The position numbers were made by a program, and so were the translations under genes. A DNA stretch of 64,000 nt. It comes from Salinispora cortesiana. Lineage in GTDB: Bacteria > Actinomycetota > Actinomycetes > Mycobacteriales > Micromonosporaceae. Below, piece after piece: positions 7,680 to 15,808 of this stretch (the first letter of the stretch is position 1; the number at the start of each line of letters is the position of its first letter). The notes below the pieces were generated by a model. The model was not told the origin of the DNA. It made no database searches and was given only the letters and a program-made list of their open reading frames with translations. Location of the stretch: contig NZ_AXVR01000017.1 in the NCBI RefSeq assembly GCF_000484695.1, forward strand, positions 25,241-89,240. The letters run 5' to 3'.

Positions 7680-9377
7680 CTAGGTAATGGCGGCATCGAC
7701 CGATCGGGGTGAACGGGCGGTTGGTGGCTTTCCGCGATCCAGTTCCTGTCGGGCCGCATTCAAAAACGCTGCCCCGTACGAATCATCCGGAAAGTCACCG
7801 AGGTAGTGCCGTCGTGTCGCCCAACGTTGCGCTGCCAGGGGGTCGGTACCGAGTAGTTGGTCCAGTACCTCGTCCAGGTTCACCATGTCCCGGCGTAGCC
7901 GGTAGCCGGCGGCGGCTAAGGGGAACTGCTCGGCGAACGCGTCGCCGTCGATGGTGGTCATGTCGGTCACCGCGAACGGTTTGCCGGAACGTAGGTAGTC
8001 CGAGATGACTCCGGACACATCGGAGATAAGAGCATCGGAGCGGTTCATGCATTCCGCCAGGCTGAGCTTCCGGCTCGCCTCCGAGCCCCACACGTGCGGT
8101 CGGCGGCTTCGCTCCCGGTCGGTCGCCAGTAGCTCGGTGAGTCGCTTGAGCTGCCGGGCGGAGGCGGGGTTCTGACTGGTGTACGGGTGCGCCCGGAGAA
8201 TCACCGTGACACCGCGGTCCAGGAGCTGACGCAGAATCGGCTCGGCCACCGCCAGCGAGCAGTAGTCCGCATGCGCGTTGTGGCCCGTCCAGGTTGGGGT
8301 GTACAACACGGTGGCTGGCGCATCGGAGGGCACCGATTGGTGGCGTACCTGGATCGATTCGACCTGCGGACGGCCGACTACCCTGAACTTCTCTACCGGG
8401 ATGTTGATGCCGGCGCGGGCGTACCGCTCAATCGCCGCCTCCCCGGCGACGAAGATTCGGTCGAAGAGTGCGGTGACCGGGTTGGCGCTCGGCGCCTTGT
8501 CGCTGTCGCCGTGGTGCAGTTGGATGTGGGTCAGCTGGGTGAACCCGATGCAGTGACTGTTCTTGGCACCGTGGTTGACGTAGAACGCCACCTTTAGGCT
8601 CGGCACGAGCACTTCGTCTAGGGACCGCAGTGTGGGGCAGTAGATTACCGGTGCGGTGGTGGCCGCGGCGATCGGCGCCAGGAACTGCGGCTCGCGGAGC
8701 ACCACCAGGAACTTTCGGTTGAGCCGTTCCAGGTAGGGCAGCCACATGGTGACTTGGTATTCCGAGCCGGGGGGCGCGGAGAAGTGCAGCAGGAACTCCG
8801 GCTGATGCGTCTGCACCGCCTGCCGTACGGCCCCGTCCGCTGTGGTTGGGCGCAGCCGCCGACGGGTGAGACCCAGCCCGGCGGTACCGGCGACGGCGGC
8901 CACCAGTAGCGTCGCGACCAGCGCGATCAGCGTCGGTGCGCTGGTCGCCGCAGCTAGCGTCAGCACGGCCAGCAAGCCAAGCAACACGGTCTCGAGCCGC
9001 GTGGCGACCAGCGGTTCCCAGGCCCGCGCGGGCAGGTTCGCCGTCTGGGGCTCCAGCCCGCCGGCCTGCCGCAGCGGGCCGGTCAGCAGCACCAGCCCGA
9101 GGAGAACCAGGCCCATGGCGGCGAGCGCCGGCTCGAATCCGGCATCCAGCTGTCGGGAGTACGCGACCAGGACAGCCGCGGCGACCAGCGCGGTCTCGGC
9201 GGGCGTGTCCACGCTGGTGTGGATCCGCCGTTCCAGGGCGATCGCGCCGAGGGCCGCTGCCGCCAGGACCAGTCCCCAACCGGGCGCAGCGGTCAGCGCG
9301 CAGACGAGGAAGGCCAGGAGGGCCAGCCCGACACTCAGGAATCGGGCGACCAATTTACGGATCAGAACGCCGCGCAT
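7680..9377 (-). CDS. Membrane-anchored CDP-glycerol glycerophosphotransferase family protein (TagF-like)
   Basis: The 565-residue protein starts with a hydrophobic region of several membrane helices (about residues 10-170), followed by a TagB/TagF domain (about 190-550): FLLHFSAPPGSEYQVTMWLPYL, IQLHHGDSDKAP with the conserved histidine of this family, VLYTPTWTGHN, VILRAHPYTSQN and SDALISDVSGVISDYL. These enzymes move polyol phosphate from CDP-glycerol or CDP-ribitol onto the growing teichoic acid. Its place just downstream of the fused CDP-ribitol synthase suggests ribitol phosphate as substrate, but that is inference. Having the membrane domain fused at the N-terminus is unlike the soluble, amphipathic Bacillus TagF. 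A paralogue with the same layout is at 25248. Confidence 0.82.
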   Translation of the reverse strand: MRGVLIRKLVARFLSVGLALLAFLVCALTAAPGWGLVLAAAALGAIALERRIHTSVDTPAETALVAAAVLVAYSRQLDAGFEPALAAMGLVLLGLVLLTGPLRQAGGLEPQTANLPARAWEPLVATRLETVLLGLLAVLTLAAATSAPTLIALVATLLVAAVAGTAGLGLTRRRLRPTTADGAVRQAVQTHQPEFLLHFSAPPGSEYQVTMWLPYLERLNRKFLVVLREPQFLAPIAAATTAPVIYCPTLRSLDEVLVPSLKVAFYVNHGAKNSHCIGFTQLTHIQLHHGDSDKAPSANPVTALFDRIFVAGEAAIERYARAGINIPVEKFRVVGRPQVESIQVRHQSVPSDAPATVLYTPTWTGHNAHADYCSLAVAEPILRQLLDRGVTVILRAHPYTSQNPASARQLKRLTELLATDRERSRRPHVWGSEASRKLSLAECMNRSDALISDVSGVISDYLRSGKPFAVTDMTTIDGDAFAEQFPLAAAGYRLRRDMVNLDEVLDQLLGTDPLAAQRWATRRHYLGDFPDDSYGAAFLNAARQELDRGKPPTARSPRSVDAAIT

Positions 9378-9419
9378 GTCGCTCCGTTCACCTATCGTCT
9401 GGTCGCGGGGAATCGGCGG

Positions 9420-10931
9420 TCAGTGCCCGGCCCCTGCCGCGGCGACCGGGCGCGTCAAGGTGGGTCCGTGCTGGGCCGGCACCGGTGCGGTGTCACCGGG
9501 TTCCCGGCGTACGTCGATGACCTGCCCGGTTAGTTCGGAGATCAGCACATCAAGCGAGGCCTGCGCCACTGCGGCCGAGGAGAGCAGGGTGTGCTCCGGT
9601 TCCACGCCGAAGGCGCGGGTACGCATCGGCGTGGCGGTTCGCTCCGGGTTGATGCAGTTCACCCGTACCCCAAAGTCGGCCCACTCGTCGGACAGCGCCT
9701 GGGTGAGGTTCACCAGTGCCGCCTTGGTCGCCGAGTACAGCGCGTAGCGTGCCCGGCCTCGAGTGTACGAGCTGGAGGTGTAGAGCAGCAGTTGGCCCTT
9801 GGTCTGCTGCAGGTAGGGCAGGGCCAGGCGGGCAACGGTGACCGGTCCGACGAAGTTGACCTGGAGGAGGCGGTCCATGGTCTTCTCGTCCATCTCGGCG
9901 AGGCTCCCCTTTTCCAGGACGCCTGCGGTCACCACCACGTGGTCGATGCGGCCGGTCGCCTCGAATGCGGTTGTCAGCGCCGCCGCGACCTCATCGGCCC
10001 GTTCGACATGGGTTCCCGTGCCGCTCCGGCTGAACGCGAAGACCTGGGCGCCGTGCCCGCGGGCGATCTCGGCCAGATCGTGCCCGATGCCGTAGCTACC
10101 CCCGAAAACCACCACTGTTCGGCCGCTCAGCTCCTCGCGGTAGCTGCCGTGGTCGGCGACAGGGGGTACCCGCGCGGCGGCGAGTTGGAAGAGCTTGTCG
10201 GCCAGGTGGACATCAACGGGATGAGTCACCTTGATGTTCTCGTCCGACCCGTTGATCACCTTGATCGCGGTGTCGGGCAGGTAGCGAAGCACCACACCAC
10301 AGTCGTCGGTGGCGGCGAAGTGCGGATCGCCCTCCGCCCGTCGGTAGGCCTCGCGAATCGTGCCGGAGCGGAACGCCTGCGGGGTCTGGCCGCGGCGTAG
10401 CGTGGAACGGGCCGGGATGTCCGTGATGCAGTCGTCGTCGTCTACCTGGATGATGGTGTCCGCGGAGGGGATGGCCACGTCGACCGCGGCATAGGTCCAG
10501 AGGGCGTTCACGCACTCGCGGACAATCCGGTGGCTGACGAGGGGGCGGACCGCATCATGGAAGATGATGTTGCAGTCCTCTTCGCCGATCGCTTCGAGGG
10601 CGATCCGAGTGGTGGCGTTCCGGGTGTCGCCTCCCTCGATCACTTTGCTGACCTTGCTGAGGTCGGCTGACTCGACGATCCGCAATGCCTGCTGGACGTG
10701 GCCGGCGGCCATGAGCACGATGATTTCGTCGATCTCTGGCGCGGCTTCGAAGATGGCCAGGGTGTGTTCGATGATCGGCTTTCCGGCGATCTTCAGGAGC
10801 TGCTTGGGGATGCCGAGCCCGAGGCGTTCACCGGTCCCACCGGCGAGGACCACCGCTACCGTCCGCGAAGGGCGCCAGGATGCCGGACTCGGCGGCGTGG
10901 CGCCCGGTGCAGTGGTGCGGTCCTGGGTCAT
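9420..10931 (-). CDS. Fused D-ribitol-5-phosphate cytidylyltransferase - SDR reductase (Bcs1/TarIJ-like)
   Basis: Residues about 22-250 form an IspD/TarI-type cytidylyltransferase with LAGGTGERLGLGIPKQ, HDAVRPLV and an AATDDCGVV block. Residues about 265-490 form a short-chain dehydrogenase with FGGSYGIG, VVTAGVLEKG, SSSYTRG and catalytic YSATK. Haemophilus Bcs1/Acs1 has this domain order and reduces ribulose 5-phosphate to ribitol 5-phosphate, then makes CDP-ribitol. The start at ATG 10931 has GAGGA seven bases ahead; an upstream GTG-type frame reaches 10985. It lies between the TagH-like ATPase and the TagF-like polymerase. The last 30 residues (after QVIDVRREPGD) look unstructured. An IspD role in isoprenoid synthesis is unlikely because of the fusion and context. 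Confidence 0.85.
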   Translation of the reverse strand: MTQDRTTAPGATPPSPASWRPSRTVAVVLAGGTGERLGLGIPKQLLKIAGKPIIEHTLAIFEAAPEIDEIIVLMAAGHVQQALRIVESADLSKVSKVIEGGDTRNATTRIALEAIGEEDCNIIFHDAVRPLVSHRIVRECVNALWTYAAVDVAIPSADTIIQVDDDDCITDIPARSTLRRGQTPQAFRSGTIREAYRRAEGDPHFAATDDCGVVLRYLPDTAIKVINGSDENIKVTHPVDVHLADKLFQLAAARVPPVADHGSYREELSGRTVVVFGGSYGIGHDLAEIARGHGAQVFAFSRSGTGTHVERADEVAAALTTAFEATGRIDHVVVTAGVLEKGSLAEMDEKTMDRLLQVNFVGPVTVARLALPYLQQTKGQLLLYTSSSYTRGRARYALYSATKAALVNLTQALSDEWADFGVRVNCINPERTATPMRTRAFGVEPEHTLLSSAAVAQASLDVLISELTGQVIDVRREPGDTAPVPAQHGPTLTRPVAAAGAGH

Positions 10932-11055
10932 GTCCGTTCCTCGCTTCTGTCGGGGGTGATTGGGGCGGGGTGGGCCGACGCTCACGGAACTCTAGCGTCT
11001 GCGACAGAGCGCATCGACCAGCCGACGACGCTGCTCGATGCGCTCCGTGGCGGCG

Positions 11056-11859
11056 TTACCTGCCCTCGTACGCGTTGCAGACCTCATCGGTCGGGCCGTC
11101 CATCTTCAGGACGCCGCCCTCCAGCCAGATGGTCCGCTCACAGGTGTCCCGGATCGAGCCGAGCGCGTGGCTGACCAAGAAGACCGTGCCGGCGTTCGCC
11201 CGCAGCTCCCGCACCCGCTGTTCGCTGCGGGCCCGGAACTTTCGGTCGCCGGTGGCCAGCGCCTCGTCGATGAGTAGCACGTCATGGTCCTTCGTGGCGG
11301 CGATGGCGAAGCGCAGCCGTGCGCCCATCCCGGAGGAGTAGGTGCGCATCGGCAGCGACGCGAAGTCACCCCGTTCGTTGATTCCGGAGAATTCGATGAT
11401 GTCGGGAGTGACGCGTTTGACTTTTTCTGGAGACATGCCCATCGCTAGACATCCGAGCACCACGTTTCTCTCGCCGGAGAGATCGTTCAGTAGGGCTGCA
11501 TTTACGCCGAGTAGCGATGGCTGTCCGTGCGTGTAGACCGCGCCCTGGGCCGGTGGGAGTAGCCCAGCGATGGTCCGTAGCAGAGTCGACTTGCCGGAGC
11601 CGTTGCTGCCGATCAGGCCGATAGCCTCACCCTGGTATGCGGTGAAGCTGACTCCCTTGACCGCGTGCACCTCGCGGATGTTGGGGGTTTTGGTGCGGGA
11701 CACGATTCGTTTGAGGGCGGCGGTGGCGCCGTTGTTCGCCGCGGCGCCTTTGTGAATTCGATAGATCACATGGACGTCGTCGACAATGATGGTCGGAACC
11801 CGTTCCGCCGCCGCAGGAGTGGCGTTGGCCTTGGATTGGGTCTGCTCAGCCACGTCCAT
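11056..11859 (-). CDS. ABC transporter ATPase for surface polymer export (TagH-like)
   Basis: The 267-residue product is an ABC ATPase of the TagH/RfbE/KpsT group. It shows Walker A GSNGSGKST, the signature TYSSGMGARLRFA, Walker B VLLIDEALATGD and the H-loop VSHALGS. HVIYRIHKG and HAVKGVSF before the Walker A are typical of polysaccharide/teichoic acid exporters. ATG 11859 overlaps the permease gene by 14 bases; an in-frame start at 11889 is possible but lies deeper inside the permease. There is no C-terminal glycan-binding domain of the Wzt type. With the permease it should flip the finished, lipid-linked polymer across the membrane. Confidence 0.9.
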   Translation of the reverse strand: MDVAEQTQSKANATPAAAERVPTIIVDDVHVIYRIHKGAAANNGATAALKRIVSRTKTPNIREVHAVKGVSFTAYQGEAIGLIGSNGSGKSTLLRTIAGLLPPAQGAVYTHGQPSLLGVNAALLNDLSGERNVVLGCLAMGMSPEKVKRVTPDIIEFSGINERGDFASLPMRTYSSGMGARLRFAIAATKDHDVLLIDEALATGDRKFRARSEQRVRELRANAGTVFLVSHALGSIRDTCERTIWLEGGVLKMDGPTDEVCNAYEGR

Positions 11860-12748
11860 ACTCCTTCTCCCCACGCCAGAAGTAGACAAATCCCCCGATG
11901 CCCATGGCGACTGCCCAGGCCAGGGCCATTCCCCAGAGCTGCGCTGGCGGGCTGACCAGGTTGTCCTGGTTTGACTCCAGCAGCGAGTACCGGGCCAGCT
12001 CGATGTAGATCAGCGCCGGGTTGGCCTCCAGCAGGGTTGCGGCCCACTGCGGCAGATGATCGCGGAACAGGACAACCGGGTAGAGCACACCGGAGGCGTA
12101 GAGCCAGGTGCGGAGTACGAACGGCATGACCTGTTTGAGGTCGGTGACCTTGGCGCCGAACCGCGCCATCACCATGGTGAGTCCGATGTTGAAGATTGTT
12201 TGCAGGAGCAGTGTCGGAACGATGAGTAGCCAGCGGAGGGTGAGCGGTTCACCGGTGGCCAGCACGATGACCGCCAGGACCACCATCGACATCAGTAGCT
12301 GCTGGAACTGCACCAGGGTGACCGTGACGGGCAGCGCGGCCCGGGGGAAGTGCAGGGCCCGGATCAACCCGAGATTGTTGGTGATCGCACTGGTGCCGTT
12401 TGCCACCGTGCTCTGGGTGAACATGAAGACGAACACGCCCGTGCACAGGTAGGCGATGAAGTTGTCCACGTTGCGGTCCTGGGACAGGATCACACCGAAG
12501 ATCAGATAGTAGACCGCTGCGTTGGTGAGCGGGGTCAGCAACTGCCAGAGTTGGCCGAGCTGGGTGTTGCTGAATGACGAGGCGACCTTCGCTCGTGAGT
12601 ACGCGGTGATGAAGTGCCGGTACGCCCACACCTGGCGGGTGTACTCGCGCAGAGGGGGCCTTGCGCCAGCGACCCGTAGTCCGTGCCGCTGCGCGAGTTC
12701 GGCGGGGCTTGGCCTGGAGTCGAGGTCGGCCACCGCGGTGTCGGCCAT
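11846..12748 (-). CDS. ABC-2 type polymer export permease (TagG-like)
   Basis: This 300-residue integral membrane protein has the ABC-2 permease layout: an amphipathic N-terminus containing REYTRQVWAYRHFI, then about six membrane helices between residues 65 and 290 (for example VYYLIFGVIL, LLMSMVVLAVIVLATG and GMALAWAVAMGIGGFVYFW). QLGQLWQLLTPLTNAAVYYLIFG is characteristic of the TagG/RfbA/KpsM family. It is first in the minus-strand operon and overlaps the ATPase gene. A TetR gene with a palindrome in its leader is divergent, so this operon may be under that repressor. Confidence 0.9.
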   Translation of the reverse strand: MADTAVADLDSRPSPAELAQRHGLRVAGARPPLREYTRQVWAYRHFITAYSRAKVASSFSNTQLGQLWQLLTPLTNAAVYYLIFGVILSQDRNVDNFIAYLCTGVFVFMFTQSTVANGTSAITNNLGLIRALHFPRAALPVTVTLVQFQQLLMSMVVLAVIVLATGEPLTLRWLLIVPTLLLQTIFNIGLTMVMARFGAKVTDLKQVMPFVLRTWLYASGVLYPVVLFRDHLPQWAATLLEANPALIYIELARYSLLESNQDNLVSPPAQLWGMALAWAVAMGIGGFVYFWRGEKEYGRG

Positions 12749-12868
12749 GATCAGGCGCTCCGATCTATCGTGTCGATGGGAGGGAAGATGTCGCGGTGCT
12801 ATGAGCCGGCGTGTCCGGTTTCCGGGGTGTCACGTCGGTGCCTGGAAGTTAGTGTATTACCCGTCGGG

Positions 12869-12891
12869 ACGCAACCGTAGCGTCGTTGCGT
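12869..12891. promoter_or_regulatory. Inverted repeat, possible TetR operator
   Basis: ACGCAAC - 9 bases - GTTGCGT is a perfect 7+7 inverted repeat ending 13 bases before the GTG of the TetR gene, in the intergenic region shared with the divergent exporter operon. A second overlapping imperfect dyad (GTA-CG / CG-TAC) is present at 12877-12894. Position and size fit autoregulation by the adjacent repressor; no experimental basis. Confidence 0.5.
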
Positions 12892-12904
12892 TACATTGTT
12901 CGGC

Positions 12905-13537
12905 GTGACGACCGAGAAGAAGCGCCCCCCGGCAGGCGCCGCGGTGCTGCGCGACGACATCACCTCGGCCATCCGCCGTGCGGTCATGGCGGAGCTGGCT
13001 GAGGTGGGCTACGGGCGTCTCTCCATTGAGGCGGTGGCGCGTCGGGCCGGTGTGAGCAAGACCGCCATCTACCGCCGGTGGCGCTCCAAACTTGATCTCG
13101 TCCTGGACCTGGTCTCCGCCACGGCTGGCCGCAGCCTCCCGCTACTCGACACCGGTAGTCTCCTGGGCGACCTGGAGATTCTGCTCCACGTCCTGGCCAA
13201 GGCGCTGCGGCATCGGATGGCCTCCCAGATCATTCCAGACCTGCTCGCCGAGGCCGCACGTACCCCACAGATCGCCGAGAAGCTCCACCAGACGCTGGAG
13301 GACTATCAGCGAACCATCGGGGTCATCGTGATCGGCCGGGCTGTCGAGCGCGGTGAGCTGCCGGCGGACACCGACCAGCGCCTCGCGGTTGACCTGATCG
13401 TCGGGCCAGTCTACTGGCGGCTGGCGATCGCACGGGCTCCGCTGCCGGCCAGCGAGGTGCGCCGGGTAGCGGAGACGATCGTCGCCGGCCTGCGGGTAGC
13501 ATCCACGGGGTCCGACTCTGGCGAGTTAAAGCACTAA
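12905..13537 (+). CDS. TetR/AcrR family transcriptional regulator
   Basis: The 210-residue protein has an N-terminal TetR HTH (LAEVGYGRLSIEAVARRAGVSKTAIYRRWRSKLDLVLDLV, written in parts: YGRLSIEAVA, RRAGVSKTAIYRRW) and an alpha-helical ligand domain of the TetR_C_11/16 type ending in GRAVERGELP and DLIVGPVYWRLAI. GTG 12905 is chosen; an upstream TTG at 12896 would add three residues. It is divergent from the TagG-like exporter operon and 145 bases before the aminotransferase operon, either of which may be its target. The ligand is unknown. Confidence 0.88.
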   Translation: MTTEKKRPPAGAAVLRDDITSAIRRAVMAELAEVGYGRLSIEAVARRAGVSKTAIYRRWRSKLDLVLDLVSATAGRSLPLLDTGSLLGDLEILLHVLAKALRHRMASQIIPDLLAEAARTPQIAEKLHQTLEDYQRTIGVIVIGRAVERGELPADTDQRLAVDLIVGPVYWRLAIARAPLPASEVRRVAETIVAGLRVASTGSDSGELKH

Positions 13538-13682
13538 GTTCGATTAGCTGGTGAACGTCTTGATCTTCGCGGAAATCAGCCCGAGCCCTTCAATGACCCC
13601 GGCGCCGATGCCGTCTTGACCCGGACCCATTAGCATCGCCCCGGACCCCCCGAATGATCATTCGTAGACAGGAGGACGCCCC

Positions 13683-14792
13683 ATGGCCGGGCCGCACCCA
13701 GATTTCATCCCCCCAGCACGACCAATCATCGGTGAGGCCGAAATCGACGCGGCGGTCCGGGTGCTGCGGAGTGGCCGGGTCGTGCAGGGCCCGGAGGTAG
13801 CGGCGTTCGAGGAGGAGTTCGCCGAGCTGACCGGAGGGTCGCACTGTGTCGCTGTCAACTCCGGGACCTCGGCGCTTCAGTTGACTCTGATGGCGCTCGG
13901 GTTTGGCCCGGGCGACGAGGTCATCGTTCCGTCGTTCTCCTTCGCGGCCACCGCTAACGCGGTTCGGCTGGTGGGGGCGGAGCCAGTTTTCGTGGATATT
14001 GAGCGGGACAGTTTCTGCCTGGACCCGGAGGCCGTGGCGGCCGCCGTCACCCCGCGGACCGTCGCCGTTATGCCAGTGCACCTGTACGGCCACCCCGCCG
14101 CGATGGAGCGGATCACCGCCATCGCGGAGCAGCATGGTCTCGCCATCGTCGAGGACGCCGCCCAGGCGCACGGGGCGAGCCTGAACGGCACCCCTGTGGG
14201 CGCCCTCGGTACGGCCGGCTGCTTCAGCTTCTACCCCACAAAAAACATGCACTCGCTCGAGGGTGGCATGATCAGTACCGCGGACGCCGAGCTCGCCCGC
14301 ACCCTTCGGTTGCTGCGTAACCAGGGTATGGAGCAGCGGTACGCCAACGAGATCGTGGGCGCCAACATGCGGATGACCGATGTCGCAGCCGCCGTCGGTC
14401 GGGTCCAGCTCACGCAGTTGGCCGAGTGGACCGAGCAGCGTTGTGCCAACGCCAAGTTCCTCGACGCCGCGATCACCAGCATGGTCACCCCGCCGGTGGC
14501 CGACGGCGCGCGGCACGTCTACCACCAGTACACCGTCCGGACGAAGGGCAATCGGGATGCCGCCCAGCAGCGGCTGACCGAACTGGGTGTGGGCAACGCC
14601 GTCTACTACCCGACCCCAATTCATCGACTCAAGCCGTACCTCACCGAGAATGGTGAGCCGGGTCCGTGGGACTTGCCGGAGACCGAACGTGCTGCCGCCG
14701 AGGTGATCTCGTTGCCGGTGCACCCGTCGCTTACCCAGGTTGAGCTCGAGCGGATCGCCGAGGGTGCGAACCTGGCCGGGGGTGCGCGATGA
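13683..14792 (+). CDS. DegT/DnrJ/EryC1/StrS sugar aminotransferase (WbpE/WlbC-like)
   Basis: This 369-residue PLP enzyme transfers an amino group to a keto sugar nucleotide. Family blocks are VNSGTSALQLTLMALG, GDEVIVPSFSFAATANAV, VEDAAQAHGAS and FYPTKNMHSLEGGMI, where K187 should form the Schiff base. AGGAGG sits upstream of the ATG. The stop overlaps the Gfo/Idh/MocA gene by ATGA. Pairing with such an oxidoreductase is the pattern of WbpB-WbpE in Pseudomonas, which oxidise and then aminate C3 of UDP-GlcNAcA. With the WbpD-like acetyltransferase at 27062 this points to a 2,3-diacetamido uronic acid. A different keto sugar substrate cannot be excluded. Confidence 0.85.
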   Translation: MAGPHPDFIPPARPIIGEAEIDAAVRVLRSGRVVQGPEVAAFEEEFAELTGGSHCVAVNSGTSALQLTLMALGFGPGDEVIVPSFSFAATANAVRLVGAEPVFVDIERDSFCLDPEAVAAAVTPRTVAVMPVHLYGHPAAMERITAIAEQHGLAIVEDAAQAHGASLNGTPVGALGTAGCFSFYPTKNMHSLEGGMISTADAELARTLRLLRNQGMEQRYANEIVGANMRMTDVAAAVGRVQLTQLAEWTEQRCANAKFLDAAITSMVTPPVADGARHVYHQYTVRTKGNRDAAQQRLTELGVGNAVYYPTPIHRLKPYLTENGEPGPWDLPETERAAAEVISLPVHPSLTQVELERIAEGANLAGGAR

Positions 14793-15808
14793 GTGGGGGG
14801 CGTAAGCTGCGTGCTGGCCTGATCGGTCTGGGCGCCATGGGGCGGAACCACGCCCGGGTGCTGTCCAACCTGGATGGCGTGGAGCTGGTCGGGATCGTGG
14901 ACCCGGCTGGCGGCGCGACTGGCGCGCTGCCCGTGCCGGTCGTGCCCGAGGTGGGCGACCTGCTGGCGATGGGCGTGGACTACGCGGTGGTAGCCTGCCC
15001 GACGGTGCTGCATGAGCCGATTGGCCTGGAACTTGCGGCCAACGGCGTCTCCGCGTTGATCGAGAAGCCCCTCGCCCCGTCGATCGAGAGCGCGACCAAG
15101 CTGGTCGAGGCGTTCGAAGCTGCGGGCCTGGTCGCTGGCGTGGGTCATATCGAGCGTTACAATCCCGCGCTGCAGAGCCTGCGTGCCCGCCTCGAGGCCG
15201 GTGAGTTGGGTGAGGTCTTCCAAGTCGTGACGCGGCGGCAGGGGCCATTCCCGCACCGGATTGCCGATGTCGGTGTGGTGATGGACCTGGCGACCCACGA
15301 CATCGATCTGACCGCCTGGGTCACCGACCAGAAGTACAGCTCGGTCGCGGCGCACACGGTCTCCCGCAGCGGTCGGCTGCATGAGGACATGGTCTCCGTG
15401 GTCGGTCAGCTCTCCGGTGGGGCGATGGTCAATCACCTGGTCAACTGGTTGAGCCCGCTCAAGGAGCGCTCGACCGTGGTCACCGGTGACCGGGGCTGCT
15501 TCGTGGCCGACACCCTCACTGCTGACCTTACCTTCCATGCGAATGGGGCAATCGACACCGAATGGGAGGTGCTGCGCGCTTTCCGGGGCGTCGCCGAGGG
15601 GGACATGGTGCGGTACGCGATCCCCAAGCGGGAGCCGCTGCTGGTCGAGCACGAGCGGTTCCGCGATGCCGTTGAGGGTAAGGAGAGCGACATTGTCACT
15701 CTCCGTCAGGGTCTGCGCACCGTCGAGGTCGCCGCTGCCGTGCTCCGCTCGGCAGCCGAGAACGTTGCGGTTTCGGTGCCTTCGGCCGGCCTGGGTAGGC
15801 CTGAATGA
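14789..15808 (+). CDS. Gfo/Idh/MocA family sugar-nucleotide oxidoreductase (WbpB/WlbA-like)
   Basis: The 339-residue protein has an N-terminal Rossmann fold (LRAGLIGLGAMGRNHARVL), the EKPLAPS motif with the family lysine near residue 93, GHIERYNPAL and a C-terminal alpha/beta domain. Family members are NAD-dependent sugar or sugar-nucleotide dehydrogenases. It overlaps the aminotransferase upstream and the epimerase downstream by ATGA, so the three are coupled. By analogy with WbpB/WlbA it would oxidise the C3 hydroxyl of UDP-GlcNAcA for the aminotransferase. That substrate is inferred from neighbours, not from residues I can identify. Confidence 0.8.
   Translation: MSGGRKLRAGLIGLGAMGRNHARVLSNLDGVELVGIVDPAGGATGALPVPVVPEVGDLLAMGVDYAVVACPTVLHEPIGLELAANGVSALIEKPLAPSIESATKLVEAFEAAGLVAGVGHIERYNPALQSLRARLEAGELGEVFQVVTRRQGPFPHRIADVGVVMDLATHDIDLTAWVTDQKYSSVAAHTVSRSGRLHEDMVSVVGQLSGGAMVNHLVNWLSPLKERSTVVTGDRGCFVADTLTADLTFHANGAIDTEWEVLRAFRGVAEGDMVRYAIPKREPLLVEHERFRDAVEGKESDIVTLRQGLRTVEVAAAVLRSAAENVAVSVPSAGLGRPE

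Noticed and set aside
9420..10931. IspD for isoprenoid synthesis
   Set aside because: The SDR fusion and position between exporter and TagF-like genes fit CDP-ribitol synthesis better.
13590..15248. 552-codon open frame on the minus strand
   Set aside because: It lies opposite the clearly coding aminotransferase and oxidoreductase genes and has no domain; long antisense frames are normal in high-GC DNA.
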